DNA of 64,000 bases from DVEG01 sp964405435. Its GTDB lineage: Bacteria; Cyanobacteriota; Cyanobacteriia; Cyanobacteriales; Oscillatoriaceae. A program made the translations under genes and the position numbers. The notes under the pieces were generated by a model, which searched no databases, had not been told where the DNA came from, and saw only the letters and a program-made list of their open reading frames with translations. The number at the start of each line of letters is the position of its first letter. The stretch's first letter is position 1. This document shows positions 36,194-44,512 of the stretch, in pieces. The stretch spans positions 11,423-75,422 of the forward strand of contig CAYOOD010000030.1 of assembly GCA_964405435.1 (NCBI GenBank), written 5' to 3'.

Positions 36194-38056
36194 TTATCTA
36201 TTTTGATCGTCAATTACCCAGCTCCCTTTTCCAGCATCCCAAACCAGCCAGAAACGCTTAGACTCGGGGCTAACTCGTCCGTCTTTCATAATGTATGCCA
36301 GCCGCACATCGACAACTGCTGATTCAGTTCCGGGTTCTACCAATTTCACTTGCCGCACGTCTACGCGATCGACCTGTTCCCACCAGTTTATATAAGACGC
36401 ATAACTGTCGTCAGAGTGATTTCTTTGGTAGCGGCGAGAGAGCATGTTCCACCCTGTCTCGTACTGACGGTTATTAATGAGATTTGAGTAGTAATTCCGC
36501 ACGGCGTCGTCTGGAGAGCCTTGAGGTGTGGGTGAGGCAGCGGGCGATCGCTCCTCTGTTCCGCCTGTTGCATTCGGATACACCACCTCAACATTCACCC
36601 GATAGTTTGAACCCGTGGGCGAGGAAATTTCTACCGTATAATCGCCCGTTCTCGGCAGAGAACCTTGCCATTGCCCGTTCCCTGCGATCGCCTCTCCAAG
36701 TGTCTGCCCATCGGGAGCGGTGACGGCAACATTCACGTTGCCTTGCAACACCACAACCGTAAACTCCTGCCCTTTCATGCTCCTAATCAAATAGCGCTTG
36801 CTTTGATTCGGTTGCACGCTGCCGCTGAGCGTCGTGCCGGTTTCGCCCGAATTGAAACGAATTCGCTCCGGTGCAGCAGAAATAGGAGCAGAAGTCGGCT
36901 GCGATCGCTCTGGCGTTTTCGGCGCAGGGATTGGCGCTGGCTCTCGCGTTTCACTGGCAGTCGGTACGGGAATTGGCGATCGCGCTTCATCCGGTTGATT
37001 CGTGCTTGTCGCAGTCGGAACTGGCGGCGATTTCGGACGAGTCGCAATCACCGCAATTGCCAGCACTGTCGCACCAATCAAACCGCCAATCAGAGCAGGC
37101 ATCTGCCAATTTCTCATATTGATCCGCCTGGGCGGAGGAGTTGCGACAGGCGCTCCGCCACCGCCGGGGGAAACGGCGACGGTTTCCATATTGGAAATAT
37201 TCGGCGTTGCAACCCCTACAGCTTGCGGTACAGCTTGCGATTGCAAAGCAGCGAGCATTTCTCGCGCCGTCTGGTAGCGATCGCGCGGGTGAGACTGAAT
37301 TGCTCTATCGAGTACGGCTATTAACTGCGGATTCGCATTGCCAGCGTGCTGCTGCCAAACGATTTCGCCCGTGCGGGGATCTACGTCTAATTGCTGCGGC
37401 AGCTTGCCAGTCAGCAGGTAAATCGCCGTCATTCCCAAACTGTACAAATCGCTGGAAAATACCGGTCGCCCTGCTGCCTGTTCCGGCGGCATAAAGCCGG
37501 GGGTGCCTACGACAATTGAGTTAGTAGGATTGCCCTGGGTATTGAGCATCGCCCCCATTGCTTCTTTGACTGCGCCAAAATCGATCAGTACCGGCACGCC
37601 ATCGCGCTGGCGCAGGATGATATTGTCTGGCTTGATATCTCGGTGAACAATGCGCTTGCTGTGGATGTAATCCAGCACCGGCAGCAGGCTGGTTAAAATA
37701 TTGCGCACTTCGCGATCGCTCAGCATTCCCTGCGCTTGCACTTTCTGCGACAGGGTATCGCCCTCGATCCATTCCTGAACTAAATAAAACTGTCCGCCCT
37801 CAGAAAAATAGGCATATAATTTGGGAATCTGGTTGCTTCCCTCACCGACATCTTCCAACACAGCCGCTTCTCGCTGGAACCGGTCTAGAACGAGCTGGTA
37901 CATCTGAGGGTTGTTATTGACGGGTTTGAGTTGTTTGATAACGCAGGGGCGAGAAGAAGGCATGTAGGTGTCTTCTCCCAAAAAAGTTTCGCCAAACCCG
38001 CCACCTCCCAGTGCCCGGATAATGCGATAGCGATTGTTCAAGAGCGTCGGTGCCAT
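36194..38056 (-). CDS. Membrane Ser/Thr protein kinase with extracytoplasmic domains
   Basis: A 620-residue Hanks-type (PknB-like) kinase. Kinase domain ~1-280: glycine-rich loop IIRALGGGGFGETFLG, Lys in CVIKQLK, HRDIKPDNIIL (~137), LIDFGAVK, then TPGFMPPEQAAG. A Pro-rich linker leads to one transmembrane helix (~322-342, MPALIGGLIGATVLAIAVIA). Outside are a pre-peptidase/PPC-like beta domain (RYLIRSMKGQEFTVVVLQGNVNVAVTAPDG, then SLPRTGDYTVEISS) and a C-terminal NTF2-like domain (AVRNYYSNLINNRQYETGWNML, FWLVWDAGKGSWVIDDQ). The ATG at 38056 is chosen because the kinase fold starts there; the frame runs on to 38134. Its upstream region carries nested repeats. Confidence 0.9.
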   Translation of the reverse strand: MAPTLLNNRYRIIRALGGGGFGETFLGEDTYMPSSRPCVIKQLKPVNNNPQMYQLVLDRFQREAAVLEDVGEGSNQIPKLYAYFSEGGQFYLVQEWIEGDTLSQKVQAQGMLSDREVRNILTSLLPVLDYIHSKRIVHRDIKPDNIILRQRDGVPVLIDFGAVKEAMGAMLNTQGNPTNSIVVGTPGFMPPEQAAGRPVFSSDLYSLGMTAIYLLTGKLPQQLDVDPRTGEIVWQQHAGNANPQLIAVLDRAIQSHPRDRYQTAREMLAALQSQAVPQAVGVATPNISNMETVAVSPGGGGAPVATPPPRRINMRNWQMPALIGGLIGATVLAIAVIATRPKSPPVPTATSTNQPDEARSPIPVPTASETREPAPIPAPKTPERSQPTSAPISAAPERIRFNSGETGTTLSGSVQPNQSKRYLIRSMKGQEFTVVVLQGNVNVAVTAPDGQTLGEAIAGNGQWQGSLPRTGDYTVEISSPTGSNYRVNVEVVYPNATGGTEERSPAASPTPQGSPDDAVRNYYSNLINNRQYETGWNMLSRRYQRNHSDDSYASYINWWEQVDRVDVRQVKLVEPGTESAVVDVRLAYIMKDGRVSPESKRFWLVWDAGKGSWVIDDQNR

Positions 38057-38117
38057 TGCCTGCGAGCTGTGTAAGGTTGCTTTTTGTAAGATAGCACTAG
38101 AATTGGGGATACAGGAA

Positions 38118-38402
38118 GAAACCTCTCCCCCCAACCCCCCTCTCCGAAGCGGGGAGGGGGGGGGGAAGACAGCAGACAGGAGGGGAGCATCCCATTTTTG
38201 GAGTGCGAACGAGACGTTCGCGCTTAGATTGATAGGGAGCGAGACGCTCCCACTTCTAAAAAAAGGTGTTTTTACAAAAACGGGATGCTCCCGACAGGAG
38301 TATATTTCTTTATCCCCCTTCCCCGTAAAAAAAGCTGCTCCGCTTCCCTCTCCTTTTAGGAGAGGGCCAGGGAGAGGTTGTTGGGGGCTGGGGGGTTAGG
38401 TT
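38118..38402. repeat. Larger C-rich repeat with imperfect inverted ends, interrupted by a miniature element
   Basis: AACCTCTCCCCCCAACCCCCC at the left (38119-38139) is mirrored by GGGGGCTGGGGGGTTAGGTT at the right (38382-38401). The right end abuts the PAD-like gene's stop. The 110-bp element at 38183-38292 lies inside it. Confidence 0.6.
38183..38292. mobile_element. Miniature inverted-repeat element, 110 bp, with 8-bp target duplication
   Basis: Ends are GGGAGCATCCCATTTTTG (left) and the inverted form of GGGAGCATCCCGTTTTTG (right). Flanks are GACAGGAG at both 38175-38182 and 38293-38300, a perfect 8-bp duplication. The interior has two small hairpins (GCGAACGAGACGTTCGC; GGGAGCGAGACGCTCCC) and no coding capacity. 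Same family as 63458-63600, inserted in the opposite orientation, with an unrelated interior. Confidence 0.85.
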
Positions 38403-40277
38403 TCAGCGCTTTCTCAGCCAAGCGGGGAGAGCCTTCCAAAAGGGTTTTTCTGCTCCCTTGCGCCGCGCATTCGTGGCAGAGTGGGTGTTCCCTCTGAGTT
38501 CTTGGTAGTAGCGATCGTCGAGAAAATAAACTTTCAGTCCAGAAGGCGCGACGCGATCGCGAAATGCCTGCTGGGTGTAATCTTTGCCGTCGATGAGAGC
38601 GCCGCGAGGATTTGACACCAGCAGCCGCCCGTTCACTTCTACTGAGTTTACCATATTCGGCCACCAGGAATACCCGCCGTACCCGAACATCGCCGGAATC
38701 GGGATAATTTGCTCGTCTGCTAGATTGAATTCTTGTTTGAGTTTGGAGATGATGGGATTGACGCGATCGCGCTGCAATTTGAGATTGTATTCTATCAAAT
38801 TTTTGTTATTCAGCGCTGCCTCTACCGTTGTTTGCTCTTTCAAATCCCGATTGAGTTGAGCGCTACCATGTCCTTTAGAAGAGAGTTCTTTCAGGAGATT
38901 GACACCAGCTTCCGGGCTGACAACCAGCATCAGGGGTTCGCCGGAAGGCGTCGAAATAAAACTAATAATCTCGTCGGCGTGGCGAATCATCAGCCAAGAC
39001 GTATCGATCGCGACGGGCGTGCCTTGAATTTCTTGCGCTTTTAGAAAATCCAGCACGTCTGGATGAAAAGATATGCTGCCTGCTTTACCGTAATAAACTC
39101 GACCAAAGGGAGAGCCGGGGAGGGGAGGCGTGACTTGTAAATTGCTGTACCCATCTGCCCACTGATTGAAAGCATCTAACTCGCGCGGTTTGCCAACTTC
39201 AAACCAGCCAAAGTCACTGCCCAGGAGCGATCGCGCGTAAGTGTCCATGCCCTGACGGCGATTGCCTTCCAGAACGACGCTGAAGTTTTGCAATCGCGAC
39301 TGATAGGGAAACTGGACGTAACCTATTTTCATCGTGTCTTGCTTCCAGGTGGTGCCTCCCGGCACAACCTGCACTGTCGCGCCAGTCGGTGCCACACCGG
39401 CTCTGATTTGGGAGATAAATTCGCTGTTGCTGCTGCCGCGATCGCTGACGTACATTTCCGCAACCGGCGCAGTATTCGGCAGGGCAACCCAAGGGCTGAC
39501 GCGCATTTGAATCGCGTCTTCGGCGATAACTTTTCCCTCTCTCTGTGCGATCGCCTTCAGCGTCAGCAATCCGTTCCAATCCTTATTGGCAAATTGTTTC
39601 GCCTCCACTCCTAGGAGAATGTCGCGACTGGGAGCGATCGCATTTCCTCCGTCAGCGCTTGCCAATTCCCATCCCGCGTTAGTTTTCTGAAAAATATTGA
39701 TATAAGGACGGGCTTTTTCGTCAGCCACCAGCACGAATTGAGCCTTTTCAAAATCCGCACCCGCCCTCAACCGGATCGGTGCTAAATCTTCAATATCTTT
39801 ATCGCCATTAATAACTTCATCTTGCCAATCCGGGCTTTTATTGCCGTCATCGTCATCGTTGTTAAAGAGTATCAGAGCGCCTTTTTTCCAAGCCCACTGA
39901 TTGCGTTTTGAGTAATCTTTTGCATCCAGCACGCCGTCTCGATTGGTATCGCCGTAAAGGATAAAAGCGTTTTTTTCGCCTGCCTTCGACATTTCCAACT
40001 GTGCCGAAAGCATCTCGTAGGGCTGCAGGAGCATCTCGGATGGAAAAGCATCACCGGAGAAAGCTAAATCCCCGCCAGTGGCGCAGCGATTGAATGCAGC
40101 CGGCGGGCGATTTCCAGGGGCGCTGCCCGTAGCGAACGACTCGGAGAGTAACTTCTCGTGCAGCAGCGCGCAAGAGGCGGGCGGGGCAATGATGATGGGA
40201 GTACCCGTGAACTCCATGCCCGCTAACATGCCGATTGTACTAGCCAGAGCGATCGCCAAACACCGAAACCGGTGCAT
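38403..40277 (-). CDS. Secreted peptidylarginine-deiminase (PAD)-like protein, catalytic Cys replaced by Ser
   Basis: A 624-residue protein with an N-terminal signal sequence (~1-36) and an Asp-rich calcium-binding middle region (YGDTNRDGVLDAKDY; LFNNDDDDGNKSPDWQDE). The C-terminal ~370 residues resemble vertebrate PAD: TWKQDTMKIGYVQFP (Asp314), GSDFGWFEVGKPREL, GRVYYGKAG, WLMIRHADEIISFIS (His433, Asp435), WWPNMVNSVEVNGRLL, and the C-terminal HSATNARRK. PADs convert protein arginine to citrulline through a Cys in the sequence HCGTNVRRK. Here that residue is Ser600 (codon TCT at 38478-38480). The other catalytic positions, Asp and His-x-Asp, are kept. It may be a pseudoenzyme or a binding protein; a single-base change or assembly error is also possible. 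Confidence 0.85.
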   Translation of the reverse strand: MHRFRCLAIALASTIGMLAGMEFTGTPIIIAPPASCALLHEKLLSESFATGSAPGNRPPAAFNRCATGGDLAFSGDAFPSEMLLQPYEMLSAQLEMSKAGEKNAFILYGDTNRDGVLDAKDYSKRNQWAWKKGALILFNNDDDDGNKSPDWQDEVINGDKDIEDLAPIRLRAGADFEKAQFVLVADEKARPYINIFQKTNAGWELASADGGNAIAPSRDILLGVEAKQFANKDWNGLLTLKAIAQREGKVIAEDAIQMRVSPWVALPNTAPVAEMYVSDRGSSNSEFISQIRAGVAPTGATVQVVPGGTTWKQDTMKIGYVQFPYQSRLQNFSVVLEGNRRQGMDTYARSLLGSDFGWFEVGKPRELDAFNQWADGYSNLQVTPPLPGSPFGRVYYGKAGSISFHPDVLDFLKAQEIQGTPVAIDTSWLMIRHADEIISFISTPSGEPLMLVVSPEAGVNLLKELSSKGHGSAQLNRDLKEQTTVEAALNNKNLIEYNLKLQRDRVNPIISKLKQEFNLADEQIIPIPAMFGYGGYSWWPNMVNSVEVNGRLLVSNPRGALIDGKDYTQQAFRDRVAPSGLKVYFLDDRYYQELRGNTHSATNARRKGAEKPFWKALPAWLRKR

Positions 40278-40832
40278 AGTTCATCCTCACCTTTTCATTT
40301 CAAAACAGGGATTGTACTAAATCTCCAGTTGACTAGAGCGGCAATCCATTCGCTTTGAGAGCGAACGCTTCACAATTTACCAGATATCTACAACTGCTGG
40401 GCAGCGCGACGGAAATCCCGAGTCAGGCGCGAACTGTGCCCGATGCTGCGGGTTGCTCCTGCAAAGAGGAGCCTTTCGAGGCGGCATTATACCACTGCGC
40501 GGCTTTTATCGCGCGATCGCACTGGCGAGCGATCGCATTTTTACAGCCAGACGAGCGATCGCTTTCTCCAAAAAAAACGTATTTTTTTAGAATTAAATAT
40601 GGGATAATACTGAATTTCAGCCAACGGTTGCTGCTGCTATAGTAAACTTATTATAACGGTTTTCAGTCCGATGAAGTACAGGCCAGAAACCCGGCTTCTT
40701 GAAGAAGCCGGGTTTCTGACAGACCTCACTCGAAAAGAAAACCGCTATAGAACAAACCATCGAACAGGCACAAGCAGCAGCCGACGCCGTAGAAGCAAGC
40801 ACCCGAGAAACTAAAAGGAATTGGAATTTGCC
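40278..40832. other. Gene-free stretch with hairpins and a possible gene remnant
   Basis: No complete gene. It contains clustered HIP1 cores (40505-40565) and a perfect hairpin at 40685-40717. A frame with no start codon (~40726-40834, reading TIEQAQAAADAVEASTRETK) ends in an ATGA overlap with the next small gene, as if it were the 3' end of a lost upstream gene. Confidence 0.45.
40685..40717. repeat. Perfect hairpin AGAAACCCGGCTTCTT ... AAGAAGCCGGGTTTCT
   Basis: 16-bp arms around a single G. The same AGAAACC-GGC outer sequence occurs in the hairpin at 43135-43163 and, weakly, near 17718, so this is a dispersed cyanobacterial hairpin that may also terminate transcription. Confidence 0.7.
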
Positions 40833-41066
40833 ATGACTGAAGAATCGAAAATACCCGATGCAGAGACGAGAGCGCGCAATGTCGCCCGGATGCGCGAAGC
40901 TTGCCTGATGCTGGATGCCGTGACGGCGAAATTAGACGAACTACTGGCAATGATAGAAGCGGAAAAACGGCGCAGCCCTTTATACATTCATAGAATGCAA
41001 AAGGCGGAGAAATTATTTGAGGCGCGCAAGCAACAGCAATTAGAAGCCGCCACCCATCCCGAGTAA
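40833..41066 (+). CDS. Small helical hypothetical protein
   Basis: A 77-residue charged, fully helical protein (ARNVARMREACLMLDAVTAKLDELLAMIEAEKRR). The ATG at 40833 overlaps the stop of an upstream open frame as ATGA, the usual sign of translational coupling, but that upstream frame has lost its start. No family recognised. The pattern could suit an antitoxin- or adaptor-like small protein; no function assigned. Confidence 0.5.
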   Translation: MTEESKIPDAETRARNVARMREACLMLDAVTAKLDELLAMIEAEKRRSPLYIHRMQKAEKLFEARKQQQLEAATHPE

Positions 41067-41231
41067 AACAGCCGTTCTCCCCTAAAAATTTACTTTTTTT
41101 ATCACAATTTTTGCTTTTTGTCAAGTATTGGCGCGGCAAAATAGCCCGCGACATCGCTACTTTTAACGTCCCCGTGTCGATTTTCCTGCCACTGCGGCAA
41201 ACTGGTAATAGGAGAATAGGACTTTTAGCAG

Positions 41232-42143
41232 ATGACGCAGAACGACAGGTTAGCCACATTGCTAAAGCAGGGGTACGAGCAACTCGATCGGGGACAGTAC
41301 CGGGCGGGATTGGAGACATTTCACCAGAGCGCCGCACTGGAACCGGAAAACCCGCAGGTGCTCTATGGGTTGGGTTTGGTTTGCTATCGTCTAGAGCGGT
41401 ATCCGGAATCGGCTGACTATCTAACGCGAGCTTTGAGCAAAAAACCACTCTCGCCGCTGACGTTGGCGCGGCGCGGGATGGCGTATCGCGCCATGAATCA
41501 GAATCAGCAGGCGCGGGTCGATTTCGAGCAAGCCATTGCGGTTAAACCGCACAATCACGAGGATTGGTACGGGCGCGGGATTGCCTTTGACGAATTGAAG
41601 CGCTACGGCGAGGCGATCGCCTGCTACACGAAATCAATAGAATTGCAGCCAAAATATCACCATGCGTGGAATGGGCGCGGGATTGCCCTGAAAAATTCAG
41701 GACGGTATAAAGAAGCGATCGCCGACTACACCCAAGCCCTAGAAATCGAACCCGAAGATCATTTAACGTGGTGCAATCGCGGCAATGCGCAGAGAAATTT
41801 AGGACGCTACGAACAGGCAGTCGCCGACTATACCAAAGCCATTCAATTGCAACCCGACGATCCCTATGCGTGGAACGGGCGCGCCGCCGCTTTGGGGAAT
41901 TTAGAACGCCACGAAGAAGCGATCGCAGACTACGACAAAGCGATCGCATTGCAGCCGACGTTCCACCTCGCATGGAATGGGCGCGGCGCGGCGCTTTCTA
42001 ATTTAGGGCGCTACGAAGAAGCGATCGCCGATTACGACAGAGCGATCGAACTGCAGCCCGATTATCAAGCGGCTCAATACAATCGCGGCATTGCTCTGAG
42101 CGATTTAAATATCCAAAGGCGATCGGCTATCCAAAAAAACTAA
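41232..42143 (+). CDS. Tetratricopeptide-repeat protein
   Basis: A 303-residue protein made almost entirely of ~8 TPR units of 34 residues (GRYKEAIADYTQALEIEPEDHLTWCNRGNA, and GRYEEAIADYDRAIELQPDYQAAQYNRG as the last). No signal peptide or membrane helix, so it is a cytosolic protein-interaction scaffold. The nearly identical repeats imply recent internal duplication. Partner unknown. Confidence 0.88.
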   Translation: MTQNDRLATLLKQGYEQLDRGQYRAGLETFHQSAALEPENPQVLYGLGLVCYRLERYPESADYLTRALSKKPLSPLTLARRGMAYRAMNQNQQARVDFEQAIAVKPHNHEDWYGRGIAFDELKRYGEAIACYTKSIELQPKYHHAWNGRGIALKNSGRYKEAIADYTQALEIEPEDHLTWCNRGNAQRNLGRYEQAVADYTKAIQLQPDDPYAWNGRAAALGNLERHEEAIADYDKAIALQPTFHLAWNGRGAALSNLGRYEEAIADYDRAIELQPDYQAAQYNRGIALSDLNIQRRSAIQKN

Positions 42144-42415
42144 CCTAAAACGACTCGTTCCCAGGGCAGCCACGGGGGGCTGCCCCTACAGCCGGGGAAG
42201 GCAACTATCGAGGCTCTGCCTCAACTCTCCAAAACTTCCCGATAAGTAAGACAATGGCTGATTTCTCAGACGAAACACTAGCGATCGCCCTTTTCCGACA
42301 GGCGCGACTGCTAAAAATCCTCAATGAGGTAACAAAAGCCGCTCTAATTTTTTACGAAACATTACCCCCAAAAAATGCTAAAATACCCTCAGCCAAACGC
42401 TGCGGAGAGCCAGCT

Positions 42416-43111
42416 ATGTTAAGTCAACAGCCATCTCCCACCCGAGAAGAGATAATTTACCCCGATCGCGACGGTCAGCCAATGGCAGACAACACCGAAC
42501 AATTCAAATGGATTGTCACGATTAAAGAAAACTTAGACTTGTTGTTTGCCGCGATCGCCGACGTATTCGTGGCAGGCGACCTCTTGTGGTATCCTGTGGA
42601 AGGAGATAACAAAACCAGGCAAGCCCCCGACGCGATGGTAGTTTTTGGCAGACCGAAAGGTCGCCGGGGTTCTTACCAGCAATGGCGCGAAGACGATATC
42701 GCTCCCCAAGTGGTGTTTGAAATCCTCTCCCCTGGAAACCGTCTCTCGGAAATGGCGAAAAAATTGAGATTTTACGAGCGCTATGGGGTGGAAGAATATT
42801 ACGTCTACAACCCGGATGATGCCGACTTTACCGGATGGCTGCGCTCTGGCGAGAGCCTCGAACCGATTGAAGAAATCGCCAACTGGGTGAGCCCCCGTCT
42901 GGGCGTGCGCTTCGACTTGTCGGGAAGCGAACTCCAGATTTATCGCCCCGACGGCGATCGCTTTCTCACCTTTGTAGAACTCGGTCAAGCGAAAGAGCAA
43001 GAGCGCCTGCGTGCCGAACAAGCCGAAGCTATGCTGCAACAAGAACAGCAGCGGCGACAAGCCCTGGAAGCGCGCCTGCGGGAAATGGGCATCGATCCCG
43101 ATCTCGTCTAG
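42416..43111 (+). CDS. Uma2-family (DUF820) PD-(D/E)xK restriction-endonuclease-like protein
   Basis: A 231-residue protein of a family greatly expanded in cyanobacteria. Nuclease-fold motifs: PDAMVVFG (Asp), QVVFEILSPGNRLSEMAKKLRFYERYGVEEYYVYNP (Glu ... Lys). The C-terminal ~45 residues form a coiled coil (AKEQERLRAEQAEAMLQQEQQRR). The start at 42416 (GGAGAG upstream) is chosen because most family members begin shortly before this region; the frame extends to 42254. Biological role is unclear; some members may act on mobile DNA. Confidence 0.85.
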   Translation: MLSQQPSPTREEIIYPDRDGQPMADNTEQFKWIVTIKENLDLLFAAIADVFVAGDLLWYPVEGDNKTRQAPDAMVVFGRPKGRRGSYQQWREDDIAPQVVFEILSPGNRLSEMAKKLRFYERYGVEEYYVYNPDDADFTGWLRSGESLEPIEEIANWVSPRLGVRFDLSGSELQIYRPDGDRFLTFVELGQAKEQERLRAEQAEAMLQQEQQRRQALEARLREMGIDPDLV

Positions 43112-43134
43112 GCTGCTATCTCTAGAACTCGTGC

Positions 43135-43163
43135 AGAAACCGGCGTCAAGCAAGCCGGTTTCT
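43135..43163. terminator. Hairpin AGAAACCGGC ... GCCGGTTTCT after the Uma2 gene
   Basis: 10-bp arms with a 9-nt loop, 24 bp after the Uma2 stop, followed by T-poor sequence. It is related to the hairpin at 40685. Confidence 0.5.
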
Positions 43164-43209
43164 TGCCTCGCGATCGCTTTCCACCTCTCGCCCTATCCAC
43201 CGCTTTGAC

Positions 43210-44136
43210 ATGAGCGAAATTACCCTACAAGTTCAAGACACAGGAGATAGGCTCGATCGCTACCTCTCCACCCAACTCAGCGACTTCTCCCGATCGCGCC
43301 TTCAGCAACTCATATCACAAGGCAACGTAAAAGTCAACGAACAAATCTGCACGTCAAAAAAAGCCGCCGTGCAAGCCGGCGATCGCGTCCAAATTACCAT
43401 CCCCCCCGCCCAACCCCTGCAACTCCAAGCAGAAGACATTCCCCTCGATATCCTTTACGAAGACGAACACCTGATCGTCCTCAACAAACCCGCCGGTTTA
43501 GTCGTCCATCCCGCCGCCGGTCACGAAGAAGGCACTCTCGTCAATGCCCTGCTCGCCCACTGTCCCAATCTCGCCGGGATTGGCGGCGTGCAGCGTCCGG
43601 GAATCGTTCACCGCCTGGATAAGGACACCACCGGCGCGATCGCGATCGCCAAAACCGACCAAGCCCACCAGCACTTGCAAGCCCAACTGAAAGCCAAAAC
43701 CGCCCGCCGGGAATATTTGGGCGTCGTCTGCGGCGCTCCCAAAACCGAAAGCGGCACCGTCGATGCACCCATCGGGCGTCATCCCGGCGATCGCAAAAAA
43801 ATGGCAGTCGTCCCTGTAGAAAAAGGCGGACGCCCCGCCGTCACGCACTGGCGCGTCAAAGAACGGCTCGGCAACTACACCTTAATGCACTTCCAACTCG
43901 AAACCGGACGCACCCATCAAATCCGCGTTCACAGCGCCCACATCGGGCTTCCCATTGTCGGCGATCCGACTTACAGCAGCAACCGATCTGTGGGCGTCAA
44001 CTTGCCCGGGCAAGCCCTGCACGCATGGCGTCTCACCTTGCAGCATCCCGTATCGGGCGAAGTCATCGAAGCGATCGCCCCCCTTCCCGACACCTTCAAC
44101 ACGCTTCTAGAAATCTTGCGGCGGCGACTGCACTAG
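43210..44136 (+). CDS. RluA-family rRNA pseudouridine synthase (RluD-like)
   Basis: A 308-residue RNA modification enzyme converting specific uridines, probably in 23S rRNA, to pseudouridine. S4 RNA-binding domain at ~13-75 (RLDRYLSTQLSDFSRSRLQQLISQGNVKVN). Catalytic domain with GIVHRLDKDTTGAIAIAKT (catalytic Asp) and LETGRTHQIRVHSAHIGLPIVGDPTY. The exact target (RluD or RluC type) cannot be decided from sequence alone; the S4-plus-catalytic layout and length fit RluD. Confidence 0.92.
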   Translation: MSEITLQVQDTGDRLDRYLSTQLSDFSRSRLQQLISQGNVKVNEQICTSKKAAVQAGDRVQITIPPAQPLQLQAEDIPLDILYEDEHLIVLNKPAGLVVHPAAGHEEGTLVNALLAHCPNLAGIGGVQRPGIVHRLDKDTTGAIAIAKTDQAHQHLQAQLKAKTARREYLGVVCGAPKTESGTVDAPIGRHPGDRKKMAVVPVEKGGRPAVTHWRVKERLGNYTLMHFQLETGRTHQIRVHSAHIGLPIVGDPTYSSNRSVGVNLPGQALHAWRLTLQHPVSGEVIEAIAPLPDTFNTLLEILRRRLH

Positions 44137-44137
44137 A

Positions 44138-44372
44138 GTGTGGAGTGTGGAGTGTTGAGTGTTGAGTGCTGAGTGCTGAGTGTTGAGTTTGACATAGCTT
44201 AGTATATTACTTAATCAGCATTTCTCACTTTAACGTTTTGCTTCTCTCTCAAATTTTTCTCACTTTTCTCGCCTCATACTCCTCACTCTTCACTCCTGTA
44301 CGGGCTTTTCGCGAAAAGCCCCTACTCCTCACTCAGCACCACGCAATAGGCACTCAGCACTTTTCACTCCAC
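44138..44372. repeat. Heptamer repeat tract with inverted arms
   Basis: GTGTGGAGTGTGGAGTGTTG and TGAGTGCTGAGTGCTGAG units (44138-44186) face inverted CACTCAGCAC and CTCCACACTCC units (~44325-44372). A GGGCTTTTCGCGAAAAGCCC palindrome (44298-44325) is inserted near the right arm. Confidence 0.8.
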
Positions 44373-44512
44373 ACTCCCCCGAAACCGAGATAGGGGCCAA
44401 AAACTAGCGACTGCGGACTGAGAAAAAATTCTAGCCTCCAGCCTCTAGTTTTCAGCCCCTAGCTTTTAGCTGATGGCGTTAGCGATCGCCAGCCAAAGCC
44501 TGAAAACGGAAA

